64,000 bases of DNA from Alkalibacterium sp. AK22 (GCF_000585255.1 NZ_JANL01000008.1:1-64000); one strand, 5' to 3'. Counted from the stretch's first letter, positions 51,523 through 61,453 are shown. Notes: generated from the sequence alone by a model not told the origin. Numbers and translations: made by a program.

Positions 51523-51645
51523 GTATAACCCTTCTTTCTCCATTACCGAACTGGTTTATCTCTTTTATTCTACACTAATTTATCTGTGATATCTAATCGC
51601 ATTCTGTTACTGTCCAATATTGTTTTGTTATGTTCCCAAGGGAAA

Positions 51646-51680
51646 TAAAAAAAGCATGGGACCAAAAGCCCCCTGCCCTT
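51646..51680 (-). terminator. Terminator after the HemA-like gene
   Basis: Minus strand GCAGGGG pairs with TCCCATGC (one mismatch) around CTTTTGG, followed by TTTTTTTATTTCC. It isolates the HemA-like gene from obg. Confidence 0.75.
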
Positions 51681-51697
51681 TTACCCTTAAAGCTAAT

Positions 51698-52801
51698 TTA
51701 CCTTACCTGTTTTAAATTCTTTTTTGAAAAGTGAAAGACACTAGTATTTTGCAGATGATTGAAATGATCCATGTACTGACTTGTCGTTGAGCTAATCAAT
51801 TCATCATAAGCTGTTTTGGCTGCTTCCTGCCGGTCTTCAGTATATTTCCTTACCGGTTCGTCATCGATATGCCGATAGTCGATCGACTCGTATTTATGAT
51901 ACACCGTTTCATCTTGCGCGTAACTGAAATCAAACACTAACTGGTGTTTTGCCGTAGGCCTCATAATCATCATTTCCTGCAGCAGTTCTTCTGATAGCCA
52001 TGAGTGTTGCTCGGAAGGACCGATGATAATCACATCTGCTTTTGCCAGCCTATAAAGAAGCTGTTGAGAATCGATAACCTGAATGTACCGGTTCCAACTG
52101 GACTGCTTTGCAATCCGAAGCCAGGACTTAAGCTGAGTCACAGCCTTCTGTGTGTGATTGGTTCGGTCCAGAATGCTAAGTGAACCGAGTGTCCCACTCA
52201 ACAAATGCTTTAAAACCATATTTGTCAGCTGATCACTGCCGATCACCAACACGCTGGTATCTTGTTTATTCGTTGCTTCTTTTATCGAACGGACTGCCTT
52301 GAGCACTTCGCTCTGCATGAGAGGTTTCAACGTTTCCTTTTCACAGAGAGTCAGAGAAAATTCCATAGCTCTTTTGAACAGAGCTTTAAGGGCTGTTTTA
52401 GCTGTATGATTTTTTAAGGCTGCAGACAGGGCGTCATCGATCACATCAACGGTTTCATCCGTCTGATGCTCTGATACATTCAGATTGCTTGACAGATCAA
52501 GTAAGTGTCTGACTACGTCCTCATTAAACTTACTGTAGCTCTCCAAAATGATTTCTTCCAGAGATTTTTCCGTATAATCAGATAGGTATCTCAACAAATC
52601 TCCGTGACGGAACTCTGTCTCATCCACATAAAGGTAATATTCGTTTCGATTGTCGGTGACCAGCAATACAACTTCCATGACACCGTCAAAAAGGTAAATG
52701 TCTCTTAAGTGCCTGCTTCTTGAAGCTTCCGTCAGGCTGTACCGGGAAATATCTTCTGCAGATACTGTGTCCCGATTGATGCCGTACATCAGCAGTTTCA
52801 T
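51698..52801 (-). CDS. Degenerate glutamyl-tRNA reductase (HemA) homologue
   Basis: The 367-residue protein follows the HemA layout: [20 protein letters not shown] at the start, then [18 protein letters not shown] where GluTR has S-T-C-N-R-T-E-I-Y, a Rossmann-like region (VLVIGSDQL, 184-192; ILDRT), and [19 protein letters not shown] matching the family's YDIDDL-x-R region. The catalytic Cys is Asp50, the G-L-D-S-x-x-x-G-E motif after His99 is gone, and the NADPH loop GAGxMG reads GSDQLT. It should not reduce Glu-tRNA. The frame is nonetheless open and overlaps engB by 4 bases (ATGA). engB-hemA adjacency is the heme-synthesis arrangement in Bacillus and Listeria. Function unknown: relic, or repurposed. 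Confidence 0.8.
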   Translation of the reverse strand: MKLLMYGINRDTVSAEDISRYSLTEASRSRHLRDIYLFDGVMEVVLLVTDNRNEYYLYVDETEFRHGDLLRYLSDYTEKSLEEIILESYSKFNEDVVRHLLDLSSNLNVSEHQTDETVDVIDDALSAALKNHTAKTALKALFKRAMEFSLTLCEKETLKPLMQSEVLKAVRSIKEATNKQDTSVLVIGSDQLTNMVLKHLLSGTLGSLSILDRTNHTQKAVTQLKSWLRIAKQSSWNRYIQVIDSQQLLYRLAKADVIIIGPSEQHSWLSEELLQEMMIMRPTAKHQLVFDFSYAQDETVYHKYESIDYRHIDDEPVRKYTEDRQEAAKTAYDELISSTTSQYMDHFNHLQNTSVFHFSKKNLKQVR

Positions 52802-53403
52802 TGTTCTTCATCCCCTGTATAACGCAAGATTTCTTCCCAAATCGCATCTCTGCCTTCTCTAGTTGCTGAAGAAAAGGTGAAAAATTTATCTTCCGGCTCG
52901 ATTTCCAAAGTTTTTCTGATGATGCTCTCATGCTTGTTATATTTGGACTTTTTAATTTTATCTGCCTTAGTGCCAATGATTAATACCGGTACATCATAGT
53001 ACTTGTACAGATCATACATCTGTATATCCTGCTCAGTTGGTACATGTCTAAAGTCTACCAAAAGGATGCCTAAAGATAATGCATCCCGGGAAGCAAAATA
53101 TTCAGTCATCATGCGGCCCCACTTGTTCTGCTCAGCATTGGAAACCTTTGCGTAACCATACCCCGGAACATCTACAAAAAACAGAGCATGTTCTATATTG
53201 AAAAAATTCAATGTACGTGTTTTCCCAGGTTTACCGGAAGTACGTGCCAGTTTCTTTCGATTGACCATCGTGTTAATGAAGGAAGATTTTCCTACATTGG
53301 ATCTTCCTGCTAGAACAATTTCTGGTAGGCCATCATTTGGATATTGCGAAGGAGACACGGCACTGATCGTAATCTCAGCATAATGTATTTTGTCGCTGTT
53401 CAT
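52798..53403 (-). CDS. engB: Ribosome biogenesis GTPase EngB (YsxC)
   Basis: Small GTPase needed for 50S subunit assembly. The 201-residue protein has G1 GRSNVGKSS (about 33-41), the switch region [15 protein letters not shown]3 [10 protein letters not shown], and G4 TKADK. ATG 53403 has GGAGGAGAAATT upstream. A TATACT box on the minus strand (53439-53444) 35 bases before the start suggests its own promoter, after the clpX terminator. Confidence 0.95.
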   Translation of the reverse strand: MNSDKIHYAEITISAVSPSQYPNDGLPEIVLAGRSNVGKSSFINTMVNRKKLARTSGKPGKTRTLNFFNIEHALFFVDVPGYGYAKVSNAEQNKWGRMMTEYFASRDALSLGILLVDFRHVPTEQDIQMYDLYKYYDVPVLIIGTKADKIKKSKYNKHESIIRKTLEIEPEDKFFTFSSATREGRDAIWEEILRYTGDEEQ

Positions 53404-53438
53404 AATTTCTCCTCCAGTTCATTCGTGAATCACTATTT

Positions 53439-53444
53439 AGTATA
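53439..53444 (-). promoter_or_regulatory. Possible -10 box for engB-hemA-like
   Basis: TATACT on the minus strand with a weak -35 (TTTAAA region) upstream. It would serve engB and the overlapping HemA-like gene. Confidence 0.5.
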
Positions 53445-53491
53445 TCACATAATTTTATGTTTTAAAGACTCTTGTTAAAATAAGATGACAG

Positions 53492-53529
53492 AAACGCGCC
53501 TAATGTTACGAAAAAATGACTGCGCGTTT
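53492..53529 (-). other. Second hairpin downstream of clpX
   Basis: AAACGCGC (53492-53499) and GCGCGTTT (53522-53529) can pair with a 22-base loop. It stands 13 bases beyond the clpX terminator; backup terminator or leader structure, undecided. Confidence 0.4.
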
Positions 53530-53542
53530 TTCTATCCGCATA

Positions 53543-53580
53543 AAAAAGACCTCCCGCCTCTAAAGCCGGGAAGTCTTTTT
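53543..53580 (-). terminator. Rho-independent terminator after clpX
   Basis: Minus strand AAAAAGACTTCCCGGC pairs with GGCGGGAGGTCTTTTT (including G-U pairs), loop about 5 bases, ending TTTTTT, six bases after the clpX stop. Confidence 0.88.
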
Positions 53581-53586
53581 GACTTT

Positions 53587-54840
53587 TTATCCTACTTTTT
53601 GTCCATCTTCATCATAAAAGATTGGGGCACTTTGGCTTTCGACAGTCGCTTGAGTGATCAGGACTTTTTTGATTTCGGGACGGCTCGGCACTTCGAACAT
53701 AATATCCAGCATGATACTTTCAATAATGGAACGCAAGCCGCGGGCACCTGTATCTCTTTCGATGGCCCGTTTCCCAATCGCTATCAATGCATCGTCATCA
53801 AAATCGAGGTCAACGTCATCAATCTGAAGCAATTTCTTATACTGCTTGACCAGTGAATTTTTAGGTCTGGTCAAAATCTCAACCAAATCCTCTTCGTTCA
53901 GCTTGTCAAGTACTGCAGTAATTGGTAACCGACCGATAAACTCGGGTATTAGACCATACTTAAGCAGGTCTTCTGGTATAATTTGCTGCATGATGCTTTC
54001 TTTTTCGTCTGCTTCTTTACGTTTGCTTGAGGCTCCAAAACCGATAACCTTATCTCCTAGACGGTTTTTGACAATTGTTTCAATTCCGTCAAAGGCTCCT
54101 CCAACGATAAACAGAATGTTCGTCGTGTCAATCTGAATCAGTTCCTGGTGAGGATGCTTACGCCCACCCTGAGGAGGTACGCTGGCAGTCGTGCCTTCCA
54201 GTATTTTCAACAGGGCCTGCTGAACGCCTTCACCACTGACATCTCTAGTAATAGAAACATTTTCTGATTTACGGGCAATTTTATCGATTTCATCTACATA
54301 AATGATACCTCTTTGAGCCAGCTCTACATCGTAATCCGCCGACTGCAGAAGCTTCAGAAGAATATTTTCGACATCTTCACCCACATAACCTGCTTCAGTC
54401 AAATTCGTTGCATCGGCAATCGCAAAGGGCACATTAAGGATGCGTGCCAGCGTTTGAGCCAGATAGGTCTTACCTGACCCAGTCGGCCCGATGAGACAAA
54501 TATTACTTTTCTGTAGTTCAATTTCGTCTTCACTTTCTTCGTCCAGGCTGTTAACCCGTTTGTAATGGTTATAGACAGCTACAGACAAGGCTTTCTTGGC
54601 TGCTTCCTGTCCAATAATATAGTCATTGAGGATTTCACGGATCTCATGGGGTTTCGGTACATTCATTTCGCCATCAAATGACTGCTTACTGAATTCTTCC
54701 TCCATGATTTCCTGACACAAATCGACACACTCGTTGCAGATGTAGACTCCTGGACCAGCCACTATTTTTTTTACCTGTTCCTGGGATTTTCCGCAAAAAG
54801 AACAGGAAATGTTGCCTTTTTGCTCTTCATCGTTAAACAT
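53587..54840 (-). CDS. clpX: ATP-dependent Clp protease ATPase subunit ClpX
   Basis: AAA+ unfoldase that feeds substrates to ClpP. The 417-residue protein has the N-terminal zinc-binding domain ([11 protein letters not shown] and CNECVDLC), Walker A GPTGSGKT (about 117-124), pore-loop GYVGED, Walker [11 protein letters not shown], the ClpP-docking loop VIGFGAS, and sensor FIGRLP. ATG 54840 (MFNDEEQKG) has AAAGGTGA 8 bases upstream; the GTG at 54852 lies in that site. The tig-clpX order is conserved, and no lon gene follows, unlike Bacillus. Confidence 0.97.
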   Translation of the reverse strand: MFNDEEQKGNISCSFCGKSQEQVKKIVAGPGVYICNECVDLCQEIMEEEFSKQSFDGEMNVPKPHEIREILNDYIIGQEAAKKALSVAVYNHYKRVNSLDEESEDEIELQKSNICLIGPTGSGKTYLAQTLARILNVPFAIADATNLTEAGYVGEDVENILLKLLQSADYDVELAQRGIIYVDEIDKIARKSENVSITRDVSGEGVQQALLKILEGTTASVPPQGGRKHPHQELIQIDTTNILFIVGGAFDGIETIVKNRLGDKVIGFGASSKRKEADEKESIMQQIIPEDLLKYGLIPEFIGRLPITAVLDKLNEEDLVEILTRPKNSLVKQYKKLLQIDDVDLDFDDDALIAIGKRAIERDTGARGLRSIIESIMLDIMFEVPSRPEIKKVLITQATVESQSAPIFYDEDGQKVG

Positions 54841-54895
54841 AGGCAAGGTCACCTTTCTTTAATAAACTTCTCTTTTTTATTCCCTTATGAAAAAC

Positions 54896-54917
54896 GGGAA
54901 TGCTGGTCAGCATTCCC
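54896..54917 (-). terminator. Rho-independent terminator after tig
   Basis: GGGAATGCT pairs perfectly with AGCATTCCC around a 4-base loop, then GTTTTTC on the minus strand. It separates tig from clpX. Confidence 0.9.
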
Positions 54918-54938
54918 ATCCTTCTTTTTTCAAATGCT

Positions 54939-56249
54939 TTATTCTGCGTCCGCTTCTTCAGAAGCTTCTAGCGTTTCTTTAGACGTAGACGTAATCACGT
55001 CAATCGCTTTTTTCAAGGAGATATCTCTGTTCAGCAGATCCGGTGACAGTACACTTCTGACCTGATCTTCAGGCATGTTGTATTGTCCGGCAAGATCAGA
55101 AATCTCTTTCTCCATGTCTTCATCAGTTGCTTTCAGGCCTTCAGCTTCAACAATAGTTTCCAGTACCAGATTCGTACGGACATTGAATTCAGCTTCGCCT
55201 TCAAACTGCTTGTGCAGATCTTCTTCTGAAGAATTAGTCATCTGGTAGTACATTTCAGGCGAAATCCCTTGCTGCTTCAAGTTGTTCAGGAACATGTCCA
55301 TCTGACGGTGAACTTCTTCATGAGCCATTTCATGTGGGATTTCTTCAATTTTTGCATTGTTTACAGCTTTTCTGATGGCTTCATCATCTCTAGCATCATC
55401 AGCTGCTGTAGTTTTGCTTTCTTCAAGTTCTTTGCGGATTTTTGCCTTCAGCTCATCGACTGTTTCGACATCTTCATCCAAATCTTTAACGAATTCATCG
55501 TCCAGTTCAGGAAGTTCTTTGGCTTTCACTTCGTGGACTTTGACCTTAAATACTGCTTTTTGTCCAGCCAGGTCTTCAGCATGGTACTCTTCTGGGAAGG
55601 TCACAGTGACTTCTTTTTCGTCTCCAGCTTTCACTCCAGTCAACTGGTCTTCAAAACCTGGAATAAAGGAATTGGATCCCAAAACGAGTGAGTGGTTCTC
55701 ACCTTTACCGCCTTCAAATGATTCGCCATCCTTGAAACCTTCAAAGTCCATAACCACAGTGTCGCCCTCCACTGCTGCATCTTCTTTAATGACCAGTTCG
55801 GCAAGACCTTCACGACGACGCTCAAGTGCGTCTTCAACATCCGAATCATTTACATCGCGGTCCTGTTTAACTACTTCCAGGTCTTTATACTGACCTAGTT
55901 CGACTTCAGGCTTAAGGGTCACTTCTGCAATCAGCTCCCAGTCCTGCCCTTTTTCAACAGACTTGATGTCGATGTTCGGCTGAGCAACAGGATCGATTCC
56001 CGCTTCTTTTACAGCGCTGGAATAAGCTGCCGGCAGCAAATCGTTCAATGTGTCTTCATAAAGAGCAGATTCTCCATACATCTGGTTAAAAATACGACGT
56101 GGAACTCTTCCTTTACGAAATCCTGGGATGTTCAGGCTTTTTTGAACTTTCTTGAATGTTTTATCCAAGCCCTGTTTCACAGTTTCTTGGTCGATTGTAA
56201 ATTCTAGACGGCCGGTTGTCGGTCCAGTCTTTTCAAATGATGTACTCAT
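54939..56249 (-). CDS. tig: Trigger factor
   Basis: Ribosome-associated chaperone and prolyl isomerase that meets nascent chains. The 436-residue protein has the ribosome-binding signature GFRKGRVPR (about 45-53) in the N-terminal domain, the FKBP-type domain (about 150-245, with FEGFKDGESFEGGKG and LVLGSNSFIPGFEDQL), and the helical C-terminal arms, acidic at the end. ATG 56249 has GGAGGGTAATATT upstream. A strong promoter lies at 56357-56385. Confidence 0.97.
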   Translation of the reverse strand: MSTSFEKTGPTTGRLEFTIDQETVKQGLDKTFKKVQKSLNIPGFRKGRVPRRIFNQMYGESALYEDTLNDLLPAAYSSAVKEAGIDPVAQPNIDIKSVEKGQDWELIAEVTLKPEVELGQYKDLEVVKQDRDVNDSDVEDALERRREGLAELVIKEDAAVEGDTVVMDFEGFKDGESFEGGKGENHSLVLGSNSFIPGFEDQLTGVKAGDEKEVTVTFPEEYHAEDLAGQKAVFKVKVHEVKAKELPELDDEFVKDLDEDVETVDELKAKIRKELEESKTTAADDARDDEAIRKAVNNAKIEEIPHEMAHEEVHRQMDMFLNNLKQQGISPEMYYQMTNSSEEDLHKQFEGEAEFNVRTNLVLETIVEAEGLKATDEDMEKEISDLAGQYNMPEDQVRSVLSPDLLNRDISLKKAIDVITSTSKETLEASEEADAE

Positions 56250-56297
56250 GTAATATTACCCTCCGAAATGATTTCTATTTTTGTTTCATGACGCGCC

Positions 56298-56324
56298 TTT
56301 AGAGACCCTATGCTCCTAAAGGCC
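56298..56324 (-). promoter_or_regulatory. Hairpin in the tig leader
   Basis: CCTTTAG and CTAAAGG form a 7-bp stem about 50 bases before the tig start, within the predicted 5' leader. No U-tract follows, so it is not a terminator; it may stabilise the message. Confidence 0.4.
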
Positions 56325-56356
56325 CGTTCACGTTTTTTGTTTAAACATACTTTTCT

Positions 56357-56385
56357 ATCATACAATATTTATATATCCTTGTAAA
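56357..56385 (-). promoter_or_regulatory. Sigma-A promoter of tig
   Basis: Minus strand: -35 TTTACA (56380-56385), 17-base spacer, -10 TATGAT (56357-56362). Confidence 0.8.
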
Positions 56386-56400
56386 CTGCAGATGCTTATT

Positions 56401-57351
56401 TTAGTGGAATTGACGGCGGATATCATTAATCCAAGAAAGGATAAATGCTTGCTTTTCATCCGAGACTGTTTCTCCTGTCAGCTGACCCGGTTCTATTTCT
56501 TCTGCAATTAGACGAATCCAGCAGCCAGTATCTTCAGGCTGGATCACTTCACCGATAAAGGGAAAAAGCGAAACCAGATACACATTGAGTTCACTCTGAA
56601 CAAACTCCAGCAGAGACGGATTTTGCTCAAACCACTTTTCAGCGTCTTTAAAAAGTGCAGCTACAAGCGGATCAGTCTCTAGCGGAATGACTTCTAAGGG
56701 TCTTACCTTGCGAGTCTGATCAAACCAGTTGTAAAGAAATTCTTCACTGACCTCCCTTTCAGTCAGCAGCGAAAGAAAGCTTGACTTGGCCAGCGGATGC
56801 ACATATGGATTCTGGAAGATTGATGAAGCCGCTTTAATTAGACTGTTTGTACGCATACTTTTTGCCTCACGGATAATCATGAGCTGCTCCTCCGGTAACA
56901 CTGACGCTAACGCAAAAAGCCTCTTGGTCTTTTCTTTTTCCTGCTGCATCTGTTCTTCTTCGATCCGCTGTTTCACCTTGTTAAGACTGTCCTGAAGGCC
57001 AATCCACTTTTCGTTAAAAGGATTCTGAGCGTCTTTCAGCTTCGGGTCTATATGCTTTTGGGCTTTCAAAAGCTGGCCGTTCTGTATAAGCAGTTCGGCA
57101 TATATTAGATAGCGTTTTTCGTTTGTAACATAAAATGCCTCTTTCTCTTCTGCTAGCTCTAGCGCTTCTTTCAGCTGACCGTTTTGGTACAATGTAGAAA
57201 CAAGTAGCACGTTCAGACTGTTGTCATCCTTGATGGCATATGCCTTTTCTAAATCGCTTATCGCTTCGCCATAATTCCCCGTCTGCAAGGCTCTCATGGC
57301 ATGGTGCATATACGTCCCGTAATTTTTTGGAAATTCGATCTGATCACCCAC
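56401..57351 (-). CDS. TPR-repeat protein, YsoA-like
   Basis: A 316-residue soluble protein with tetratricopeptide-like helices in its N-terminal third (MHHAMRALQTGNYGEAISDL, AIKDDNSLNVLLVSTLYQNG) followed by a Gln/Glu-rich coiled segment (about 140-165) and a helical C-terminal domain. Bacillus subtilis has the TPR protein ysoA in the same place, directly before tig-clpX, which supports the name. Function unknown; TPR proteins bind partner proteins. The start is taken as GTG 57351, with AAGGAG 10 bases upstream; the frame extends to 57501 but that part is the accA terminator. Confidence 0.8.
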   Translation of the reverse strand: MGDQIEFPKNYGTYMHHAMRALQTGNYGEAISDLEKAYAIKDDNSLNVLLVSTLYQNGQLKEALELAEEKEAFYVTNEKRYLIYAELLIQNGQLLKAQKHIDPKLKDAQNPFNEKWIGLQDSLNKVKQRIEEEQMQQEKEKTKRLFALASVLPEEQLMIIREAKSMRTNSLIKAASSIFQNPYVHPLAKSSFLSLLTEREVSEEFLYNWFDQTRKVRPLEVIPLETDPLVAALFKDAEKWFEQNPSLLEFVQSELNVYLVSLFPFIGEVIQPEDTGCWIRLIAEEIEPGQLTGETVSDEKQAFILSWINDIRRQFH

Positions 57352-57373
57352 AGGGCATCCACTCCTTACATGG

Positions 57374-57402
57374 ATTGTACCATAAGTAACCAAAGCGATA
57401 AA
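57374..57402 (-). promoter_or_regulatory. Promoter of the YsoA-like gene
   Basis: Minus strand: -35 TTTATC (57397-57402), 17-base spacer, -10 TACAAT (57374-57379) preceded by TGG, an extended -10. Confidence 0.7.
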
Positions 57403-57447
57403 CGGTCCGAAAATTCCGACTTTATCTGCCTGAAAATGGCTGCAGAT

Positions 57448-57480
57448 AAAAAAGCAACGGGAAGACCCCATTGCTTTTTT
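57448..57480 (-). terminator. Terminator of the fatty acid synthesis operon
   Basis: AAAAAAGCAA pairs with TTGCTTTTTT (10 bp, 13-base loop), ending in T6 on the minus strand. It overlaps the accA stop region. Confidence 0.9.
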
Positions 57481-58261
57481 AGAATTTTCTGAACCGTTCA
57501 TACCGTCTGTTTAGTAGGGTCTCCCTGTTCATCTGTTCATACTTGGTAAAGGCACGGTCAATCTCTATTTTCAGTGAAGACAAAATACTCTCTTTGCTGA
57601 GCCACTCTCCGTCAGATTGTTCCGGAATCACTTGATCAATGATACCAAGCTCTTTTAAATCTGCTGAGGTTAGCTTCATTAATTCAGCCGCTTCGCCGGC
57701 CTTTTTAGCATCTTTCCATAAAATCGAAGCAAATCCTTCAGGTGATAGGATCGAATAAATGGAATGCTCCATCATCCATACTTCATCAGCTACTGCAAGC
57801 GCTAGCGCACCTCCGCTGCCTCCCTCACCTAAAATAATGGAAAGCACCGGTACAGATAGTTTGCTCATCTCCAGCAGATTTCTGGCTATTGCCTCTCCCT
57901 GTCCACGGTTCTCGGCATCGACCCCACAGTAGGCTCCAGAGGTGTTGATAAAATTAAGTACCGGGCGATTAAATTTTTCAGCCTGCTTCATCAAGCGCAA
58001 TGCTTTTCGGTAACCTTCAGGATGGGCAGAACCAAAGTTGCTTTGCATATTTTCCTCTATGCTCGTTCCTTTTTGGTTACCAATTACCGTTACCGGACGG
58101 CCACTCAGGCGGCCAATACCGCCTACAATAGCTGTATCATCCCTGTAGAGACGATCCCCATGCAACTCAATAAAATCGTCAATCATAATAGATGTGATAT
58201 CTCTAATACTAATTCGGTCCGTTTTTCTGGCTAAGGCCACAGTGTCCATCACATTTGTCAT
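57479..58261 (-). CDS. accA: Acetyl-CoA carboxylase carboxyltransferase subunit alpha
   Basis: With AccD transfers CO2 from biotin to acetyl-CoA, giving malonyl-CoA. The 260-residue protein is the short LAB form and has [20 protein letters not shown] (given as [11 protein letters not shown]), [43 protein letters not shown] split as TSGAYCG and [10 protein letters not shown], and [12 protein letters not shown] forming the oxyanion site. It overlaps accD by 4 bases and is the last gene of the operon. Confidence 0.97.
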   Translation of the reverse strand: MTNVMDTVALARKTDRISIRDITSIMIDDFIELHGDRLYRDDTAIVGGIGRLSGRPVTVIGNQKGTSIEENMQSNFGSAHPEGYRKALRLMKQAEKFNRPVLNFINTSGAYCGVDAENRGQGEAIARNLLEMSKLSVPVLSIILGEGGSGGALALAVADEVWMMEHSIYSILSPEGFASILWKDAKKAGEAAELMKLTSADLKELGIIDQVIPEQSDGEWLSKESILSSLKIEIDRAFTKYEQMNRETLLNRRYERFRKF

Positions 58262-59118
58262 GTTTTATCGCCTCCATCCAATTCCGTGTGCAGGGTCAGT
58301 AATTGAGCAATGACTGACTTTAAACGCTTGCGTTCAATAATTTGGTCAATAAAGCCATTTTTAAGAACCGTTTCTGCAAGCTGGAAATCCTCCGGAAGTG
58401 AAGCCTTGATTGTCTGTTCAATTACACGCTTGCCTGCGAAGCCAATTAGCGCCCCTGGTTCAGCCAGGATAATATCGCCTAACATGGCAAAACTTGCCGT
58501 TACTCCTCCAGTCGTTGGATCCGTGATGACCGTTAGATAAAACAGACCTTTATCGGAATGATTTTTTATAGCTGCACTGGTCTTTGCCATTTGCATAAGA
58601 GAGAAAATTCCCTCTTGCATACGGGCTCCCCCCGATGCAGTAAAAAGAACCACCGGAAGAGATTTTTCTGTTGCCTCTTCAAACAGCCGGGTAATTTTCT
58701 CTCCAACAGCCTGTCCCATACTGCCCATGATAAAGTGCGAATCCATAATACCAATGGCTGTAGGATTTCCATTAACTGTTGCCTCTCCGGTCAGCACGGC
58801 TTCTCTGAGACCACTGCTAATCTGTACCTGCTTGATTTTATTTTCATACCCCGGAAAATCTAGCGGATTGGACGGATGGATGTCTGCATTCCACTCAGTA
58901 AATGACCCTCTGTCGGTCGTCAGGGCGAGTCTTTCTTGAGCCCTAATACGCAAGGCATAATTACAGTGCGGACAAACGCGCTCCCGCCCAAGTGCCTTCA
59001 CATATACCGACTGTTTGCAATTAGGACACTTTTCAAACATACCATCCGGTACAGACGGTCCATTTTGTGAAGTGGATTTTTGAAGAGAGATATAGGGGCG
59101 CTTTTTAAATAATCTCAT
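58258..59118 (-). CDS. accD: Acetyl-CoA carboxylase carboxyltransferase subunit beta
   Basis: Partner of AccA. The 286-residue protein has an N-terminal four-cysteine zinc ribbon (CPNCKQS at about 31-37 and CPHCNYA) and the crotonase-fold carboxyltransferase with [24 protein letters not shown] and [12 protein letters not shown], then [15 protein letters not shown]. It overlaps accC by 4 bases and accA by 4 bases, so the three are translationally coupled. Confidence 0.97.
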   Translation of the reverse strand: MRLFKKRPYISLQKSTSQNGPSVPDGMFEKCPNCKQSVYVKALGRERVCPHCNYALRIRAQERLALTTDRGSFTEWNADIHPSNPLDFPGYENKIKQVQISSGLREAVLTGEATVNGNPTAIGIMDSHFIMGSMGQAVGEKITRLFEEATEKSLPVVLFTASGGARMQEGIFSLMQMAKTSAAIKNHSDKGLFYLTVITDPTTGGVTASFAMLGDIILAEPGALIGFAGKRVIEQTIKASLPEDFQLAETVLKNGFIDQIIERKRLKSVIAQLLTLHTELDGGDKT

Positions 59119-60491
59119 TCAAGGTCCCTCCTGTCTTCAAGCCAGTCCAAAATGATGGTTTCAGATAATGTGTCTGTAGTATAGTCACCTGTTACAAAAG
59201 CCGGATGACTGAGCAGATCCATCTGAAATTCAAGATTAGTCTGTACCCCTTCAATGACTGTTTCACCTAGCGCACGCTTCATCTTACTGATAGCTTCCTC
59301 ACGAGTGTTTCCATGAGTAATAATTTTTGCGATCATGGAATCGTAATGCGGCGGAATTATTCCTCCTGCAAACATGGCCGTATCGACCCGAAGCCCAAGA
59401 CCACCAGAAGCCATGTTGAGATAAGAAATCTCCCCAGGTGAAGGGGCAAAATTGAATCCTGGATTTTCCGCATTGATTCGACACTCGATGGCATGCCCAG
59501 CCATTTCCACATCCGATTGGGTAAATGACAATTGTTCTCCAGCTGCAATGGCAATCTGCTCTTTGACAATGTCAATGTGAGTAATCATTTCCGTAATCGG
59601 ATGCTCGACCTGGATACGTGTATTCATTTCCATGAAATAAAAATCATTCTGTTCATCAACAAGAAATTCAATTGTACCGGCATTTTTATAGCCGACTCCT
59701 TCGGCCGCGCGTACGGCACTCTCACAGATACGCTTTCGCGTCTCCTCAGATAGAGAGGAACTTGGCGCTTCCTCCACGATTTTCTGATGATTGCGCTGAA
59801 GTGAGCAATCTCTTTCACCCAGATGGACCACATGACCATAATGATCAGCAAGGATCTGTACTTCAATATGCTTGGCCGGTTTAATAATCTTTTCTACATA
59901 CATCCGGTCGTCACTGAAAGCAGCCTTTGATTCCGACTGGGCCTGCAGAAAACGCTCTTCCAGCTCATCTGCTTCAAATACCATCCGCATGCCTTTGCCA
60001 CCACCGCCAGCAACGGCTTTGATGATCACCGGCAGTCCGATATCTTTGACATTGGCATGCAGCTCATCCAGGGTCGTGATAGATGAACTGCTTCCTGGAA
60101 TCACTGGAACACCTGCCTTGATCATCATTTCCCTGGCATTGGACTTGTTTCCCATCTGCTCGATGATCTGCTTGTCCGGACCGATAAAGGTCACATTGAC
60201 CTCCTCACACATAGCCGCAAACAGGCTATTTTCTGAAAGAAAACCGAAGCCGGGATGGATCGCTTCCGCACCTGTCAAGACCGCCGCACTTAGAATATTA
60301 TGTATATTCAAATACGAGTCCGATGCTTTTGGAGGACCGATGCAAACTGCTTCATCCGCCAACTGCATATGAAGGGCGTCTTCATCTGCAGTTGAATAGA
60401 CGGCTACTGTTTTAATATTCAATTCTCTGCAGGCACGGATGATGCGAACTGCTATTTCTCCTCTATTGGCTACCAATATCTTCTGAAACAT
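59115..60491 (-). CDS. accC: Biotin carboxylase
   Basis: ATP-grasp enzyme that carboxylates the biotin on AccB. The 458-residue protein starts [20 protein letters not shown] and has the ATP-binding glycine loop [12 protein letters not shown] (about 161-172), the [23 protein letters not shown] region (given as HIEVQILAD), the catalytic segment [18 protein letters not shown] and the C-terminal IAYGETREEA-like HGNTREEAI. Fourth from the end of the fab operon. Confidence 0.97.
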   Translation of the reverse strand: MFQKILVANRGEIAVRIIRACRELNIKTVAVYSTADEDALHMQLADEAVCIGPPKASDSYLNIHNILSAAVLTGAEAIHPGFGFLSENSLFAAMCEEVNVTFIGPDKQIIEQMGNKSNAREMMIKAGVPVIPGSSSSITTLDELHANVKDIGLPVIIKAVAGGGGKGMRMVFEADELEERFLQAQSESKAAFSDDRMYVEKIIKPAKHIEVQILADHYGHVVHLGERDCSLQRNHQKIVEEAPSSSLSEETRKRICESAVRAAEGVGYKNAGTIEFLVDEQNDFYFMEMNTRIQVEHPITEMITHIDIVKEQIAIAAGEQLSFTQSDVEMAGHAIECRINAENPGFNFAPSPGEISYLNMASGGLGLRVDTAMFAGGIIPPHYDSMIAKIITHGNTREEAISKMKRALGETVIEGVQTNLEFQMDLLSHPAFVTGDYTTDTLSETIILDWLEDRRDLE

Positions 60492-60523
60492 ACATAACCC
60501 TTCCTTAGTGAATAGTCAGTTGC

Positions 60524-60955
60524 TTACCTTCCGATAATGAAGGTCATTTCGACTTCACACACTTTTTTGCCGTCAACATAAGCAACACCTTTTCCGATGC
60601 CCGCATATTCCTTCAGTTTAACGATATCAACTTTCAGTTCCAGTACATCCCCAGGCACTACTTTTTTCTTAAACTTAACCTTGTTTAATCCACCCAAGTA
60701 AGCTGTCTGATTTTTGAACTGATCCAGCTTCAGTAGTGGGATAGACCCGGCCTGTGCCAGACTTTCAACGATGAGTACTCCGGGCATGACTGGTTCTCCG
60801 GGAAAGTGTCCCTGGAAAAACTCTTCGTTTATTGTCACGTTTTTTATGGCCGTCACATGTTCTCCCGGTATCAGTTCTGTTACTTTATCAATAAAATAAA
60901 TCGGATAGCGGTTCGGAATCAGTTCCTGGATTTCATGGATATTCATTGTAGTCAT
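60524..60955 (-). CDS. fabZ: 3-hydroxyacyl-ACP dehydratase FabZ
   Basis: Dehydrates 3-hydroxyacyl-ACP in fatty acid elongation. The 143-residue hot-dog-fold protein has IPNRYPIYFIDKV, the catalytic-His segment GHFPGEPVMPGVLIVESLAQAG (given as GHFPGEPVMPGVL, His about 49), and LGGLNKVKFKKKVVPGD. ATG 60955 has AAGGAG 7 bases upstream. It lies between accB and accC, the typical Lactobacillales order. Confidence 0.97.
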   Translation of the reverse strand: MTTMNIHEIQELIPNRYPIYFIDKVTELIPGEHVTAIKNVTINEEFFQGHFPGEPVMPGVLIVESLAQAGSIPLLKLDQFKNQTAYLGGLNKVKFKKKVVPGDVLELKVDIVKLKEYAGIGKGVAYVDGKKVCEVEMTFIIGR

Positions 60956-60967
60956 TAGTCTGCTCCT

Positions 60968-61453
60968 TTAATCTGTTTTGATTTTGATCAGTGCTTGGTT
61001 AAACTCTACCGGCTGTTCGTCTTCAATCAGGATACTGACAATTTCTCCGTCAACATCACTCTTGATTTCATTCATCACTTTCATTGCTTCGATGATGCAC
61101 AAGGTTTGTCCAGTGGTCACACGGTCGCCTTCTTTCACAAAAGGTGCCGCTTCAGGTGAAGAAGACAGGTAGCCTGTTCCGACAATCGGGGCCTTCAGCA
61201 CATGCAGGTCTTCCGTTTCGCTTAAAACAGGCTCAGAATCTTCTTTTTCAGGATTTCGTGCAGCTTGCTCCTCCTGCTTGACAGCTAAACCACTGCTATC
61301 TTCAGCAAGAGTGCTAGCACTAGCCTTCTCTACACCTGCAGCCTCTTTTCGCTTACTCATCGACAGCTTGACATCTTCACGCTCGAGTGCAAACTCATAA
61401 AGAGATGAGGCATCGACATGATCGATCAGTGCTTTGATTTGTTCAAAATCCAT
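60968..61453 (-). CDS. accB: Biotin carboxyl carrier protein of acetyl-CoA carboxylase
   Basis: Carries the biotin between AccC and AccAD. The 161-residue protein has an N-terminal helix pair (IKALIDHVDASSLYEFALE), an Ala/Glu/Ser linker (about 38-80), and a C-terminal biotinyl domain with the biotinylation site EAMKVMNEI (Lys about 127). Start at ATG 61453, whose A is also the last base of the fabF stop; GGGAGGG lies upstream. Confidence 0.96.
   Translation of the reverse strand: MDFEQIKALIDHVDASSLYEFALEREDVKLSMSKRKEAAGVEKASASTLAEDSSGLAVKQEEQAARNPEKEDSEPVLSETEDLHVLKAPIVGTGYLSSSPEAAPFVKEGDRVTTGQTLCIIEAMKVMNEIKSDVDGEIVSILIEDEQPVEFNQALIKIKTD

Noticed and set aside
57352-57501. Longer N-terminus for the YsoA-like protein
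   Set aside because: The extension is the accA terminator and promoter region; the GTG at 57351 has a proper ribosome site.
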